DNA of 5,140 nt from Planctomycetota bacterium (lineage in GTDB: Bacteria > Planctomycetota > UBA1135 > GCA-002686595), in NCBI GenBank assembly GCA_004296785.1, contig SCVU01000257.1, positions 1-5,140 on the forward strand, given 5' to 3'. This document shows positions 4,202 to 5,140 of this stretch, one piece after another. The notes beneath the pieces are model-generated. The model was not told the origin of the DNA, searched no databases, and was given only the letters and a program-made list of their open reading frames with translations. A program made the position numbers and the translations under genes. Each line of letters starts with the position of its first letter. The stretch's first letter is position 1.

Positions 4202-5140
4202 ATGATCGACTGGGAAGCCTTCTACAACCGCTTTCGTCAACCGGACTTCCTGCCGGGCTACGAGATCGGACACCGGCTCGGCGGCGGCGCGTTCGGCGAC
4301 GTCTATCTCGCGCGCAAGCGCTCGATCGGCAAGGCCTACGCGGTCAAGTTCCTCAAGCTCGAGGCCGGCCAGCAGGACGCGGTCGAGCGCGAGCTCGAGC
4401 ACGTGCGCCTGTTCGCCGCGATCGACCACCCGAACCTCGTGACGATCGAGGACATGGGCGTCGTGATGGGCGTGCCGTTCCTGATCCTCGGCTACGCCGG
4501 CGAGGACACGCTCGCGCGGCGCCTGAAGCGCGGCGAGCTGACGCGCGAGAGCTCGATCTCGTTCTTCGTGCAGGCGTGCCGCGGCGTGCTCGCGCTGCAC
4601 GACCGGCGCCTCGCGCACTTCGACTTGAAGCCGAGCAACGTGTTCCTGCGCGGCGAGGTCGCGCGCGTCGGCGACTACGGCCTGGCGCGCCTGTTGTCGG
4701 ACGGCCGCGCGACGCTGAGTTTCGGCCGCGGCACGCCGCAGTACATGGCGCCGGAGATGCTGCGCAATCGCGCCGATCACCGCGCCGACATCTATTCGCT
4801 CGGCGTGATCCTGTTCGAGAGCATGACCGGGCAGCTGCCGTATCCGAGCACGAACGAGATCGGGCTCGCGCTGCGCGAGACGGACGAGCCGCCGCGTTTC
4901 ACCGCCGATTTCCCCGCGCCGCTGCGCGTCGTCGTCGAGCGCTGCCTGCGCCTCGATCCGCGCGTGCGCTACCAATCGGCGCACGAGCTGCTCGACGAGC
5001 TCGGGCAGAGCGCGCGGCAGGGCGACAGCGTCGTGATCCCGTGGACGACGAACGGCCTGGTGACGCCGGTGCCGGCGGGCGGCGGAGCGCCGACGCCGCC
5101 GCTGCCGTTGCTCGCGGCGCCGCCGCCGCCTCCGCCGGGG
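4202..5140 (+). CDS. Ser/Thr protein kinase, N-terminal part (runs off the window)
   Basis: A Hanks-type (PknB-like) kinase; 313 codons are visible, with no stop before the window end. Kinase landmarks are in order: Gly loop L-G-G-G-A-F-G-D-V (26-34), ATP-binding Lys49 (A-V-K), a candidate helix-C Glu among 62-66, catalytic loop H-F-D-L-K-P-S-N (139-146), metal-binding D-Y-G (158-160), activation segment with G-T-P-Q-Y-M-A-P-E (177-185), and D-I-Y-S-L-G (196-201). All core catalytic residues (Lys49, Asp141, Lys143, Asn146, Asp158) are present, so it should be active. The HRD Arg is Phe140, which makes it a non-RD kinase. The domain ends near residue 270, followed by a Pro/Gly-rich linker ending in a Pro run; any sensor, membrane segment or repeat domain lies beyond the window. 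ATG 4202 is 15-20 residues before the Gly loop, as expected. The FHA-like protein encoded just upstream is a plausible partner. Confidence 0.92.
   Translation, partial: MIDWEAFYNRFRQPDFLPGYEIGHRLGGGAFGDVYLARKRSIGKAYAVKFLKLEAGQQDAVERELEHVRLFAAIDHPNLVTIEDMGVVMGVPFLILGYAGEDTLARRLKRGELTRESSISFFVQACRGVLALHDRRLAHFDLKPSNVFLRGEVARVGDYGLARLLSDGRATLSFGRGTPQYMAPEMLRNRADHRADIYSLGVILFESMTGQLPYPSTNEIGLALRETDEPPRFTADFPAPLRVVVERCLRLDPRVRYQSAHELLDELGQSARQGDSVVIPWTTNGLVTPVPAGGGAPTPPLPLLAAPPPPPPG

Noticed and set aside
3824..4984. 386-aa open frame on the minus strand
   Set aside because: It is antisense to the FHA-like gene and to the kinase, whose catalytic motifs are unmistakable. The reading is Arg/Ala-rich and has no domain pattern.
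5042..5140. Proline-codon repeats at the window end as a tandem DNA repeat
   Set aside because: They are an in-frame Pro/Gly-rich linker of the kinase, common after bacterial kinase domains; no regular repeat unit is present.
1..5140. tRNA/rRNA genes, CRISPR arrays, insertion sequences or integration sites
   Set aside because: None was seen: no spaced direct repeats, no transposase-like protein and no tRNA-like cloverleaf, and intergenic gaps are at most about 130 nt.

Overview
The window is very GC-rich, almost every wobble position is G or C, and all five complete or partial genes lie on the + strand. Two secreted-type FG-GAP/VCBS propeller proteins, a degenerate receiver-GGDEF protein, an FHA-like protein and a Ser/Thr kinase in one short stretch suggest a high-GC Planctomycetota-type bacterium. 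Myxococcota would be the main alternative. This is inferred from gene style, not from a marker gene.

Layout: (1) 29-1132 and 1218-2291 are tandem paralogues, each with five Asp-rich Ca-binding-type repeats and a shared C-terminal motif ending REPVAK. The second is interrupted by one in-frame TGA at 1539-1541, with the same reading frame intact and conserved on both sides. (2) 2385-3311 is a two-domain protein resembling PleD (receiver + GGDEF) with both active sites eroded. It has its own recognisable promoter (TTGGCG-17-TATCCT). (3) 3442-4161 is an FHA-like protein, followed after 40 nt by (4) a Ser/Thr protein kinase (4202 to the window end, 3' truncated).

The most important observation is the TGA in the second propeller gene. 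It is followed by a perfect hairpin (8 bp counting one G-U pair) whose AGGTT loop starts 19 nt after the TGA. That is the geometry and loop chemistry expected of a bacterial SECIS element. The TGA would encode selenocysteine 108 next to Cys109 (N-W-U-C-I-G). In the upstream paralogue the positions equivalent to Sec108, Cys109 and Cys131 are all Ser, and the hairpin is absent. I therefore annotate 1218-2291 as one probable selenoprotein gene, not as two ORFs or a pseudogene. TGA ends other genes here, so a global reassignment of TGA is unlikely. I do not recognise this as a characterised selenoprotein family.

How the genes work together is only partly inferable. The two propellers look like exported partners or diverged copies. 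The FHA-like protein and kinase look like a phospho-signalling pair. The degenerate GGDEF protein may be a binding or scaffold protein. TANNNT hexamers sit just upstream of most genes, suggesting several short transcription units and some leaderless starts instead of one operon.
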